From: Embleya sp045207655
GTDB lineage: Bacteria > Actinomycetota > Actinomycetes > Streptomycetales > Streptomycetaceae
Assembly: GCF_045207655.1 (NCBI RefSeq)
Contig: NZ_CP108785.1
Location: 1,860,001 to 1,924,000, forward strand
Direction: 5' to 3'
DNA: 64,000 nucleotides
Under the pieces are notes generated by a model that ran no database searches, had not been told where the DNA came from, and worked only from the letters and a program-made list of their open reading frames with translations. The number at the start of each line of letters is the position of its first letter. Within the stretch, counting starts at the first letter, position 1. Positions 15,445 to 24,400 of this stretch are shown in pieces. A program made the translations under genes and the position numbers.

Positions 15445-16235
15445 CTAGCCGGCCCGATGGCGTCCGCTCGCCCGACGGCCGCCCGCCCGAAGGGCGTTCG
15501 CCCGACGACTGCCCCTCGTGGCGGGCGCCGGCGGCGCCGATCCGACGGCCGGCGAGGGCGCGGCCGATGTCGGATCCCACCGCGCCGGTGCGGTGGGGGC
15601 GGTGGGGTCACACGTGCGACGGTAGGACGTGCCGCGGATGTAGTCGTTCCAGTCGTCCCGAGGCAGTCCGGCACCGGCCCGCCGGCACACGGTCGCCGCG
15701 ACGTCGTCGACGCCGATCCGGTAACTCTGGATCGGCACGTGTTGTCCGGCGGCATACAGCGTGTCGCCGTCCGCGCTGAACGACAGCGCGTGGATGACGT
15801 CCCCCGGGGTCGCCGGCGGCACCCCGATCGGTTGGGCGGACGCCGTGTCCCACAGCCCGAGTGAGCCCTCGTCGCCCGCGACGGCCAGGACTCGGCCGTC
15901 CGGAGAGAAGGCCGGGGCCGAAACATACCGGCACGTCCCGGTGTTCGGGTCGGTGAGCACGCGGAGCCGGCGCCGGAGCCCGCCGTCCCACACGATGGCA
16001 CTGCCGGAGAACTCGCCGACGGCGATGAGGCGTCCGCCCGCGCTGAACGCCAACGCGGAGGTCTTGCCGGGGCTGCGCGCGGTCCGGATCGGCTCGCCGG
16101 AGGGCAGGCCGACCACTTGGCCTCGGCCGGTGATCAACATGCGTCCGTCCGGGTGCATCGCGAGGTGGTTCCCGCCGGCTCCCGCGATCGTCCTGGCGGC
16201 GGTCCGGGTGGCGATGTCCCATTCCACGACGGTGG
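15445..16235 (-). pseudogene. WD40-repeat protein remnant (5'-truncated)
   Basis: The frame encodes several WD40 blades (HLAMHPDGRMLITGRGQVV, ALAFSAGGRLIAVGEFSGSA, APAFSPDGRVLAVAGDEGSLGLWD, ALSFSADGDTLYAAG) and the VCRRAGAGLPRDDWNDYI tail typical of the C-terminus of long Streptomyces WD40 proteins. Intact members usually exceed 600 residues, with an N-terminal effector domain. Here the frame begins inside the terminator hairpin of the upstream serine-hydrolase gene and has no start signal of its own, so the 5' part is gone. The Pro/Ala/Arg-rich end after YRRTC looks like read-through past the original end. Confidence 0.6.
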
Positions 16236-16264
16236 GGCCGGTCCCGGGTGGGACCGGCCCCACC
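16231..16264 (-). terminator. Hairpin terminator of the serine hydrolase gene
   Basis: Perfect 15-bp stem (GGTGGGGCCGGTCCC at 16231-16245 with 16250-16264) and a 4-base loop, 25 bases past the hydrolase stop codon. No T tract follows, as is common in actinomycetes. Confidence 0.8.
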
Positions 16265-16288
16265 GCACGGTGCGGGGTCGACCCGCCG

Positions 16289-17536
16289 TCACCCGACCGG
16301 AGCGGCCGCCTCGTCCTCGGGCAGCGGCACTCGGCCGACGAGCGCGCGCGGCGCGGGCGCCTTGCCGCAGAACGCCGACTCCAGGGTGTCGCCCAGGATC
16401 GTGTTCACGGTGCCGTTGTTGGTGACGTTGGCCACCGAGGTGACGCTGCGTCGGCCGTCACGAGTGGTGAACGCGTAGGTGTAGTAGCCCTGCACGGTCC
16501 CGGTGTGCCCGTAGACCGAGATGCCGCAGGAAAGATCCCGTCGGCGCAGGCCCAGACCGTAGAAGCGGGTCCCCGAGGTGTCGCTGGGCGTCATCTGCAC
16601 CATCTGGTCCAGGAGGTCGGCGCGCAGCAGTCGGCCGCCCAGCAGTGCCGACACGAAACGGTCGAGGTCGCCCGGGCTGGAGATCATCGCTCCGGCCGAC
16701 TGGGCCCAGGAGACGGTCTGTTCGGTCGAATCCACCAGCGGCGCGCCCGCCTCGTCCGGGGTGAGATAGCCGCGGATGCCCTTGCCGGCGATGCCGGTCG
16801 CCGGGTGCACGTACCGGGTGTCCCGCAGGTGCAGCGGGCCGATGATCCGTCGCTCGTACTCCTGCTGCACCGTGCCGCCGGTCAGCTTCTCGATCAAGGC
16901 CCCGACGACCACGAAGTTGCTGTTGGAGTACTGGTAGGTGGTGCCCGGCACGGCCGTCGCGGGATGCGCGGTGGACAGCGCGATGAGTTCGTCGTACGTG
17001 AAGACCTTGTTGCGCACCGCCTCGAAGCCCGGGACGGTTCGGGCGAACATGTCGTTCGAGTAGTCCCATAGCCCGCTCTTGTGCGTGAGCAGATGACGCA
17101 CGGTGATCCGGGTGTCCGGCAGGGCGCCGGGCAGGTAGCGATCGACGGGCGCGTCCAGGTCGACGACGCCCTCACCGACCAACTGCATGAGCACGACGGT
17201 GGAGAAGGTCTTCGTCACGCTGCCGATGCGAAACCGCGCGTTCGTGTCCATGCCGGCGCCGGTCGCGGTGTCGCTCACGCCCGCCGTCTGGCGGTACACG
17301 GTGCGACCGTCGTCGATCCGGGTCATCGCCCCGGGAGCACCGGCCGCGAGTGTCCGGGTCAGCACGTCGCGCAATCCCGCGAGGTCCGGTGCCGGGAGGG
17401 TCGCCGTGCCCTGGGACCGCGACGAGCCGGCCGCCTCCGGGCCCGATACCTCGGCCGCCGCCGCGGGGCCGACGGTAACAGCCACGGCCAGCAGTGCGGT
17501 TGCCGCCGCGGTGCGTGTTCGTAAAATGCGTCGCAA
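16289..17536 (-). CDS. Secreted serine hydrolase (beta-lactamase / DD-carboxypeptidase family)
   Basis: A 415-residue class C beta-lactamase-fold enzyme. Active-site motifs are all present: SVTK (Ser106, Lys109) in FRIGSVTKTFST, Tyr-x-Asn in TYQYSNSNFVVV and HTG in YGHTGTVQGY. The TTG start at 17534-17536 has GGGAG at ideal distance and gives a clean Sec signal peptide (LRRILRTRTAAATALLAVAV, cleavage near AAAA-E); upstream ATG options add unconserved residues. Homologues include D-Ala-D-Ala carboxypeptidases and D-aminopeptidases acting outside the membrane. It ends at the strong hairpin at 16231-16264. Whether it hydrolyses beta-lactams cannot be told. Confidence 0.92.
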   Translation of the reverse strand: MRRILRTRTAAATALLAVAVTVGPAAAAEVSGPEAAGSSRSQGTATLPAPDLAGLRDVLTRTLAAGAPGAMTRIDDGRTVYRQTAGVSDTATGAGMDTNARFRIGSVTKTFSTVVLMQLVGEGVVDLDAPVDRYLPGALPDTRITVRHLLTHKSGLWDYSNDMFARTVPGFEAVRNKVFTYDELIALSTAHPATAVPGTTYQYSNSNFVVVGALIEKLTGGTVQQEYERRIIGPLHLRDTRYVHPATGIAGKGIRGYLTPDEAGAPLVDSTEQTVSWAQSAGAMISSPGDLDRFVSALLGGRLLRADLLDQMVQMTPSDTSGTRFYGLGLRRRDLSCGISVYGHTGTVQGYYTYAFTTRDGRRSVTSVANVTNNGTVNTILGDTLESAFCGKAPAPRALVGRVPLPEDEAAAPVG

Positions 17537-17764
17537 GATGTTGCTCCCATGCTCTTCGAACATTCTCGGCCGGGACGTCGAAGGCTCGCCGAACATGTCG
17601 GCCCACCGGACCGAGGCAACACGGAGTACGCACACCCGATCCCGTCGGCCCTCGAATTCCCGTCGGTCCGACGGTAGTCGATCAACGGACGCGGCTCGCC
17701 CGAGGCGTGATCGGCGTGTGCGGGTGACGGTCGTCCGGCGCGGCGGGGAACCGATCCCGGTGTC

Positions 17765-17929
17765 TCACCAGTTACTGGAGGAGTTGCCGGGCCGTGAGGT
17801 GTAGCGACCGGCCCGGCGTCCTTCCCGGGCACGACGTCCGACCGTGGCGCCGAGCAGAGCGAGGAAGGCGACCCCGACGACGATCGGCCCGAGCGCGACG
17901 AGAAGGACGATCATCAGCGTGTCCGACAT
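17765..17929 (-). CDS. Small single-pass membrane protein
   Basis: A 54-residue candidate protein with one helix (TLMIVLLVALGPIVVGVAFL) followed by a strongly basic tail (RRAREGRRAGRYTSRPG), so the C-terminus would be cytoplasmic. The ATG at 17929 has only a weak GGGGCGGG behind it; an earlier in-frame start at 17953 is possible. Unknown function. Support is the helix plus positive-inside pattern and codon bias. Confidence 0.45.
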   Translation of the reverse strand: MSDTLMIVLLVALGPIVVGVAFLALLGATVGRRAREGRRAGRYTSRPGNSSSNW

Positions 17930-18077
17930 GTGCCCGCCCCGTTTTTTCTCCACCGTGTGGACCCGAATGCGCTCCAGACTACGGCTGACGCGTCGAGGAA
18001 GCCGGCTCGGTCGCCGAATCGGCCTCGGGCGGCGGGAGCCGCCGTGCCCGACGACGGCCCCGCCCGCCGCCGGCGGG

Positions 18078-18692
18078 TTACCGAGTCGTCTGCGACAGGT
18101 GGGTCTTGGCGTCCTCGTACGTGCCGGTGCCGGCGGCGTCGGCGCGGGTGTAGACGAGGTGGAGCACGCCGGACCCGAACGTCGTCGACGAGATCAACCG
18201 CAGCGGGATGGTCTCGTCACCTTCGTCGAACAACCGCATGCCCTTGCGAACCACGATCGGGTGCACCAACAGGTGCAGCTCGTCCAACAGGCCGACTTCC
18301 AACAACCGGCGCACGATCGAGATCGAGCCGCTGAGCGAGATGTCCCCGCCCGGCTCGTTCTTCAGGGCGGTGACGGCTGCCACGAGCTCGCCCTCGAGCT
18401 GCTCGGAATTGCGCCACGTGAAGTCGAGCTTCCGCCCCGACACGACGATCTTGCGCGCGTCGCCCAGCACCTTGGCGAAGGCCGCGTCCTCACCACCGAC
18501 AGCCTCCCGCTCCGGCCACGCCCCGGCAAAGCTGTCGTAGGTCTTGCGACCGAGCAGAATGGTCTCGGAGGTGCCCAGCATCGAGCCGACCGCGGCGCCC
18601 ATCTCGTCGTCGAAGTACGGGAAGTGCCACTGGTCGGGTGCCTCCACGACACCGTCGAGCGAAACGAACAGGCCGGCGGTGATCTTCCGCAT
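18078..18692 (-). CDS. Dihydrofolate-reductase-like (RibD C-terminal) protein
   Basis: A 204-residue protein of the RibD_C/DHFR-like family. It begins with the standard RKITAGLFVSLDGVVEAP and has GSMLGTSETILLGRKTYDSF, KIVVSGRKLDF and GDISLSGSISIVRRLLEVGL, then LVHPIVVRKGMRLF. The family binds NADPH, but most members have no known substrate and are not folate enzymes. The ATG at 18692 has GGGGA six bases upstream; a start at 18734 would add 14 unconserved residues. A short GC stem (CCCGCC-GCC-GGCGGG, 18063-18077) directly after the stop may terminate the transcript. Confidence 0.88.
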   Translation of the reverse strand: MRKITAGLFVSLDGVVEAPDQWHFPYFDDEMGAAVGSMLGTSETILLGRKTYDSFAGAWPEREAVGGEDAAFAKVLGDARKIVVSGRKLDFTWRNSEQLEGELVAAVTALKNEPGGDISLSGSISIVRRLLEVGLLDELHLLVHPIVVRKGMRLFDEGDETIPLRLISSTTFGSGVLHLVYTRADAAGTGTYEDAKTHLSQTTR

Positions 18693-18931
18693 GGTGGTCC
18701 CCAGGGTGTGTCGAAGGTCGGTGAACTCTGTCATGGGGTAGACGATCGCCGGCGGCAGAACTCATCGCGGTTTCACGATCGTTTCACGAGACATCGCGAA
18801 ACCGACGGCAACCGCGCCACGACGCGCGGCGCGACGAGCGCGAGCGGCACGTCGCGCCCGCGGGAGCGGCATCGGTCCGCATGCTCGGAGCGCCTTCGAC
18901 GACCGCTCGCCGCCGACCGCGGTCCGTACCC

Positions 18932-20254
18932 TCAGATCCGCGTCGGCCGCGTGTCGTGGCCGGGTTCGGCCTCGCTCGGGCTCCCGGCGGGGGAAGCCAC
19001 GAGGAAGCCCCGCGCCGGGTCGTCGACGCGACCGAGCACCGGCGGCAGCGGAATGTCCGCCGCGACGCGGAACCCGCCTTCCGGACGATGCCCGGTCTCC
19101 AAGGTGCCGCCGTGCAGGACCACCCGCTCACGCATGCCCACCAGGCCGTACCCGCTGCCCGCCAGTCCGGCCGGCACCGCGGCGCCCGCACCGTCGTCGA
19201 GCACCTCGACCGCGACCCGGTCGGGGAGATACCGCACCCGCACGCACGCCCGTGCGTCGCCCGCGTGCTTGCGCGTGTTGGTCAGCGCCTCCTGCACGAT
19301 CCTGTACAGGGTCAGCCCCGCGGCCGGCGGCAGCGGCCTCGGCTCGCCCGTCTGCTCGTAGTCGACGGGCAGGCCGGCCGCGTCCGACTCGGCGATCAGG
19401 TGGTCGATGTCGTCCATCCCGGGCCGAGAACGGGACGGCGGGTCGGCGGCGGCGTCGGTGCCGCGCAGCACGCCGAGCAGTTGTCGCATCTCGTCGAGCG
19501 CCGCCCGGCCGGACTCCTCCAGGGTGAGCAGCGCGCCGCGCGCGATCTCCTGCTCGGGTGTGAGCGTGGACCGCGCGCCACCGGACATCAGGTTCATCGT
19601 GGTGATGTGGTGCGAGACGGTGTCGTGCAACTCCCGGGCGATCCGCCGCCGTTCCTCGGTCACCGCCCGCTCCGCGAGCAACTGTCGGTTGAGGGCGAGT
19701 TGGTTCTGCCACTTGGCGACGCCGATGCCGACCGCGACCACCAACACCGTCGCCGCCGTGTCCGCGAGGACGGGCGCCGGCACACCGTCCCCGATCCGCA
19801 CGGCCCGCAAGACCTGCACGCCCACACAGGCGCAGGCGGCGATCGCGGTGTCCCGGATCCCGCGATGGCGGGCCACCGTGTACAGCGCGAACACCATCGC
19901 GCCGCCGTAGTTGTGCGAGCTCGGCGTGACCACCAGAAGGAAGGCCACCTGGGCGAGGACCGTGGCCGTGAGGACCCACCCGGGGTATCGCCGGCGCAAC
20001 AGGAGGAACACGGAGCCCAGGACCGCCAACAGGATCCCGAGCGGCGTCACCTCGGTACCGTCGGCGCTTTCCGGCGCGACGTAGTTGAGGACGTCCCCGG
20101 CGCAGGCGAACAGCGCGATCAGCACATCGTTGCGCACGGCCCGGACGGTCACCAGGTCGCGCCAGTGCCGGGGCAACGGCTCCGGGTGCGGGCTCGCCGC
20201 GGCGCCGGCGCCGGGAGCTTCCACCGAGACCGCCTGTGGGTGTTGGAACCCCAT
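18932..20254 (-). CDS. NarL-type sensor histidine kinase (orphan)
   Basis: A 440-residue kinase with four to six membrane helices in the first 165 residues, then HisKA_3 (ERRRIARELHDTVSHHITTM, phospho-His in ELHD) and HATPase_c (LYRIVQEALTNTRKHA, VEVLDDGAG, GYGLVGMRERV). GGAGA upstream supports ATG 20254. Such kinases are nearly always co-transcribed with a LuxR/NarL response regulator, but none lies within several kilobases; instead the gene follows an ABC exporter on the same strand. It may sense the exporter substrate or envelope stress, with its partner elsewhere or lost. Confidence 0.9.
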   Translation of the reverse strand: MGFQHPQAVSVEAPGAGAAASPHPEPLPRHWRDLVTVRAVRNDVLIALFACAGDVLNYVAPESADGTEVTPLGILLAVLGSVFLLLRRRYPGWVLTATVLAQVAFLLVVTPSSHNYGGAMVFALYTVARHRGIRDTAIAACACVGVQVLRAVRIGDGVPAPVLADTAATVLVVAVGIGVAKWQNQLALNRQLLAERAVTEERRRIARELHDTVSHHITTMNLMSGGARSTLTPEQEIARGALLTLEESGRAALDEMRQLLGVLRGTDAAADPPSRSRPGMDDIDHLIAESDAAGLPVDYEQTGEPRPLPPAAGLTLYRIVQEALTNTRKHAGDARACVRVRYLPDRVAVEVLDDGAGAAVPAGLAGSGYGLVGMRERVVLHGGTLETGHRPEGGFRVAADIPLPPVLGRVDDPARGFLVASPAGSPSEAEPGHDTRPTRI

Positions 20255-20311
20255 CGTCGGTCTCCTTCGCTGCCGATCGGTGCTGCGAAATATACCGGCC
20301 ATTCCTCCCGG

Positions 20312-22856
20312 CTATTCCTTGGCGCCGACCGCGTCGATCGGTTCGATGCGCAGGAGCCGTCGGGTGACCGGCGCGACCGCGAGTGGGGCCGGCAGCAGGG
20401 CGGCGGCGCTGATCCCGAGCAGCGGCGGGATCGGCACGTAGGGGGTGCTCTCACCGAAGGCGGCCTTGCCGAACGGGACGAGCGTGATCAGCGCGATGGC
20501 CAGGCCGAGGGCGAGACCGATGACGCCGACCAGTACCGCCTCCCCACGCAGCACGCCGCGCACCTGGGCGTGGGTGCTGCCGATCATCCGCATCAGGCCG
20601 AGTTCACGACGTCGGGCGAGGGTGGACACGACCATCGTGTTGACCGCGGCGATCGCGGCGAAGCCGGCCAGGATCACCAGCATCACCTGGTTCGTCCACT
20701 TGTTGGTCTCGCGGGCCTGGTCGCGTTCCGCGGCGTATCCGGCCCGGTCCGACACCGAGGTGTCGGGGTGTTGTCCGGTCGCCTTGGTGAGCGCGGCGTC
20801 CACGGCGGCGGGGTCGGCCCCGTCGGCGAAGCGGACAAGCAGGCGGCCGTCCAGGGCGGCGTCTACGTGGTGTTCCACGGCGGCGCGCGGAAGGGTGACG
20901 ACGGCGGTGCCCAGGCCCCGGTCGTAGGTGGCCACGAGCACGGGCTTGATCCTGGTGCCGTCGCCGAGGCGCATCTCGACGGGCTTGCCGACGCGTGCCT
21001 TGACGGTGTCGGCGGTGAGCCGGTCCATGGCGACCGCGCCGCCGGGCGGTTGTGCGGCGCCGGGGCGCAGGGCGTCGATGGTGCCCTTGCGTACACCCAG
21101 GTCCAGAACCCGGGCGAGGTCGCTGTCGGTGCCGCCGACCGCCTGTGTCGGGAACTTCTCCAGCCGGTCCGAGGTGGACATGACCACGCTGGTGGTCAGG
21201 ATCGAGGTCACCGCGTCGACTCCGGGCACGCGGGCGACGTCGCCCGCGGTACGGGCCGGGAATCCGGGTCCGGTGACCACGCGGTCGGCGGTCAGCGCGG
21301 CCTCGGCCTGCTTCTCGCTGTAGTGGTCCTGCGCGGCGAACATGAACATCAGCGTGCTCGCGAAGGCGACGGTCAGCGTGATCGGGGTGATCGCGGAGGC
21401 GAGCCGGCGCGAATTGGCGCGGGCGTTGTCGAAGGCGAGTTGTCCGGGGACGCCGAACAGGCGCAGCAGGATCCCGGTCAGCCGGACGAACAGGTGCGCG
21501 ACGAGTGGGCCGAGCAGACCGATGCCGAGCATGAACAGCAATGATCACGCCGCTCGCCGCCGCGACCGCCTGATCGCCGCCGACCTTCATCGCGAGTCCG
21601 GACAGGACCGCGGCGCCGGCGATCGAGACGATGCCGAGCACGAGTCGGAACCAGCCGACCCGGGCGTGCTCGATGCCGGCCTCGCCGAGTGCCTCGGTGG
21701 GCTTGGTACGGGCACTGGCCCGGGCGGCGACGAGCCCGGCCAGGACCGCGGACAGGACGCCCGCGCCGACCGCGGCGAGCATCGGGAGCGGGCCGATCGA
21801 CAGGGTCACCCCGTTCTCGACCATGCCGCGCTCGATCATCCGGTCGAACCACCACCGGGCGAGCAGTGTCCCGGGCAGCAGTCCGGCGAGGCCGGCGATC
21901 AGGGCCACGAATCCGGCCTCGGTGGAGATCATCCGGCGGATCTGCCAGGGCGTGGCCCCCACGGCGCGCAGCAGCGCGAAGTCGCGGCGGCGCTGGGCCA
22001 CGGACAGCGTGGTGGCGCCGGCGACGACGAACACGGAGACCATGGCGACGACGCCGCCGAAGGACCCGCCGACCGCGACGAGCATCTCCTTGGTGTCGCC
22101 CAGGCCGGGGTGTTCGACCTCGCCGCGCCCGTCGCCGGTGCGGACCTTGACGTCGGTGTCCTTCAGCGCCTTGCGCAGGTCGCCGGCGACCCTGCCGGTG
22201 GAGGCGCCGTCGGCGAGCAGTACGCCGAACGCGGTCACCTTGCCCGGGTTCCCGGCGAGCCGAGGTGCCTCGGAGTCTGCGACGTAGAGCCGGGCGCCCT
22301 GGCCCGGGACCACGGCGGTGATCCGCAGGCCGACCTCGCCCGAGGGCGTGCTCACCCGCAGCGTGCCGCCGGGGGCGGCGCCGTTGCCGGCGCGGGCCGC
22401 GGCCTCGGTGGTCGGCACCACCTCGCCGGGGCGCGGCGCCGCGCCGCCCTGCGGGGTGCCGGCCAGGCGCGCGGCGGACCACGGGTGCGCGTCGAGCACG
22501 GCGGTGGGAGTCTGCGCGGGGAAGGTGAGGTCGGGCAGGACGGCGGCGACGCCGGGCACCGCGGCGATGCGCGCGGCCAGCCCCGTGTCGATCCGGGCCC
22601 GTTCGGGCAGGGCGACCGAGACCTCCTCCTTGTCCTCGCCGCTGCCGAAGGTCTTGTGCACGCTGTTCTGGCCGGCGACCACGATCGGGGTGTCGGCGTA
22701 GCGGCCGGGCGGCACGTGCGCGCGCAGGCCGCTCTCCAGGAAGATCCCGCACATCGTCACGAGCATGGCGGCGAACAGCAAGGCGACGAACGAGCCGATG
22801 AAGGACGCGGGCCGAAACCGCACGGAGGTGCGGGCGAGGCCGTTGGTGCGCGGCAT
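20312..22856 (-). pseudogene. FtsX-type ABC transporter permease, frameshifted
   Basis: Together the two frames encode a full duplicated MacB/FtsX permease of about 847 residues: first membrane helix (ASFIGSFVALLFAAMLVTM), extracytoplasmic domain, three helices, linker, a second copy starting FDNARANSRRLASAITPITL, a second extracytoplasmic domain and three final helices ending RIEPIDAVGAKE. The 5' frame (from ATG 22856, overlapping the ATPase stop as ATGA) runs to ASGVII and the 3' frame continues LLFMLGIGLL. One extra base near 21540-21546 separates them. Either the gene is inactivated, the halves are made separately from an internal TTG, or the base is an assembly error. Both halves keep coding-level codon bias. 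Confidence 0.8.
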
Positions 22857-23821
22857 CAGGCGGCCCGCCCCTGCGTGCGCACCGGCTGTGCCAGGGCGAC
22901 CATGCGGGCGGCGACCGCCTCGGGCGTGGGCGCGTGCAGGTGACCGGCGAGGTGCCCGGCGGAGAGGAAGACGACGCGGTCGGCGTAGGAGGCGGCGACC
23001 GGGTCGTGGGTGACCATCACGATGGTGGCACCGGTGTCGTCCACGGCCCGGCGCAGCAGCGACAACACGTCGGCGGCAGTACTGCTGTCGAGCGCGCCGG
23101 TGGGCTCGTCGGCGAACAGTACGTCGGGGCGGGTGACCAGGGCGCGGGCGATGGCGACCCGCTGCTGTTGGCCGCCGGAGAGCTGGGAGGGGCGGCGACC
23201 GGCGTGCTCGTGCAGTCCGACCAGGGACAACACCTCGGCGGCGCGTCGCCGGTCGGCACGTTCGCCCGCGAGTCGCAGCGGCAGCAGTACGTTCTTCTCG
23301 ACGGTCAACGAGGGCAGCAGGTTGAACGCCTGGAAGACGAAGCCCAGACGGGTACGGCGCAGCCGGGTGAACTGGTTCTCGTTCATCGCGGTCAGGTCGT
23401 CGTCGCCCAGCAACACCCGGCCCGAGCCCGGCTTGTCGAGTCCGGCGGCGCAGTGCAGGAAGGTGCTCTTGCCCGAGCCGGACGGGCCCATGACCGCGGT
23501 GAAGCTGCCCTTGGGGATGCTCAGGTCGATGCCGCGCAGCGCGTGCGTCGTCTGCGAACCGCTCCCGTAGGTCTTGGTGACCCCTTCGAGCCGGACGGCC
23601 GGTGGGCCCATGTCGTGCGGGGATGGGCTCGGGGGTGCGAGCCGGCTCGGCCGGTCCGCGTACGGGGAGTGTCCGGGGTACTCGGGGTGCTCGGGGTACT
23701 CGGGGTATCCCGGATGGCCGTGCCGTCCCGGGTGTCCGGTGGGCGGTACCCGGTCCGGGCGCGGGGACGCGACGGGCCCCGTGTTCGCCCGACGGTCGCC
23801 TCGTTTGCCTCGCCCGAGCAT
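22856..23821 (-). CDS. ABC transporter ATP-binding protein (MacB type)
   Basis: A 321-residue ATPase of the lipoprotein/antibiotic-export (LolD/MacB) class. Walker A GPSGSGKST, Q-loop FVFQAFNLLPSL, signature LSGGQQQRVAIARAL, Walker B VLFADEPTGALD and switch His in VMVTHD are all intact. Before the domain begins (VRLEGVTKTYG, about residue 78) there is an unusual 70-residue extension rich in Pro, Tyr, Glu, His and Gly with YPE/HPG repeats. GGGAGG places the ATG at 23821. It partners the frameshifted permease downstream, with an ATGA overlap. Substrate unknown. Confidence 0.93.
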   Translation of the reverse strand: MLGRGKRGDRRANTGPVASPRPDRVPPTGHPGRHGHPGYPEYPEHPEYPGHSPYADRPSRLAPPSPSPHDMGPPAVRLEGVTKTYGSGSQTTHALRGIDLSIPKGSFTAVMGPSGSGKSTFLHCAAGLDKPGSGRVLLGDDDLTAMNENQFTRLRRTRLGFVFQAFNLLPSLTVEKNVLLPLRLAGERADRRRAAEVLSLVGLHEHAGRRPSQLSGGQQQRVAIARALVTRPDVLFADEPTGALDSSTAADVLSLLRRAVDDTGATIVMVTHDPVAASYADRVVFLSAGHLAGHLHAPTPEAVAARMVALAQPVRTQGRAA

Positions 23822-24400
23822 GGTGCCTCCCAATGGTTCCGACCTGCGGGAAAATCAACGCCCACGACGCCATGGGGCGTGCGGCGACGGGATGTGTGCA
23901 TGCCGAACCGGGCGTGGGTCGATCCCACTCCGGTTGTGCGTCGACCCCGGTGGTTCGTGGGTCCGACAGCGCCGCTACGGCGAGGTCGAACGTGTGTGGT
24001 CGGGGGCCCGATCGACGGAGCGAACCGCCCCCGCGATCCGTGTTCTCCACACTGCCAGGGCTTTTCCGGCCCGCCGTCGTACGGCGGGACGAGAATTGCG
24101 CGCGCAGGCGGTACCGGGGTATTGGTACTCGCCTCGGGCCGCGGCGCGCGAGTGTGGGGGTATGCGGCCGTTCGGCGTCGCGTCGCCCGGAGAACGCGTC
24201 TTCGGCGTCGCGTCGCCGGGAGAACACGTCTCGGGCATCGTGGCGCCCGGGAGAACGCGTCGAGCCTCCCGGGCACGTGGATCGAAGTGCCGGAGAGGCT
24301 CTGGGAGTTGACGCGCGGCATGCGCTCGACGCCGACACCGACGCCGACGCGCCGGCCGGGTTCGGCTCGCTGCGAGGCGTGCGCCGACCGCGCCGTCGGG
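23822..24400. repeat. Gap holding a 30-bp triple tandem repeat
   Basis: 579 bases between the P450 gene end and the ABC ATPase start, both read leftward. At 24174-24263 there are three head-to-tail copies of a 30-bp unit beginning GGCGTCGCGTCGCC and containing GGGAGAAC; the third is more diverged. Short frames across it give only repetitive Pro/Gly/Asp peptides without family resemblance. The promoter of the ABC operon should lie at the left end. Confidence 0.6.

Noticed and set aside
16289..17536. Calling the secreted serine hydrolase an antibiotic-resistance beta-lactamase
   Set aside because: The motifs are shared with DD-peptidases and esterases; nothing in sequence or context shows beta-lactam hydrolysis.
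24174..24263. Tandem 30-bp units considered as a CRISPR array
   Set aside because: The copies are contiguous, with no unique spacers and no cas genes in the window.
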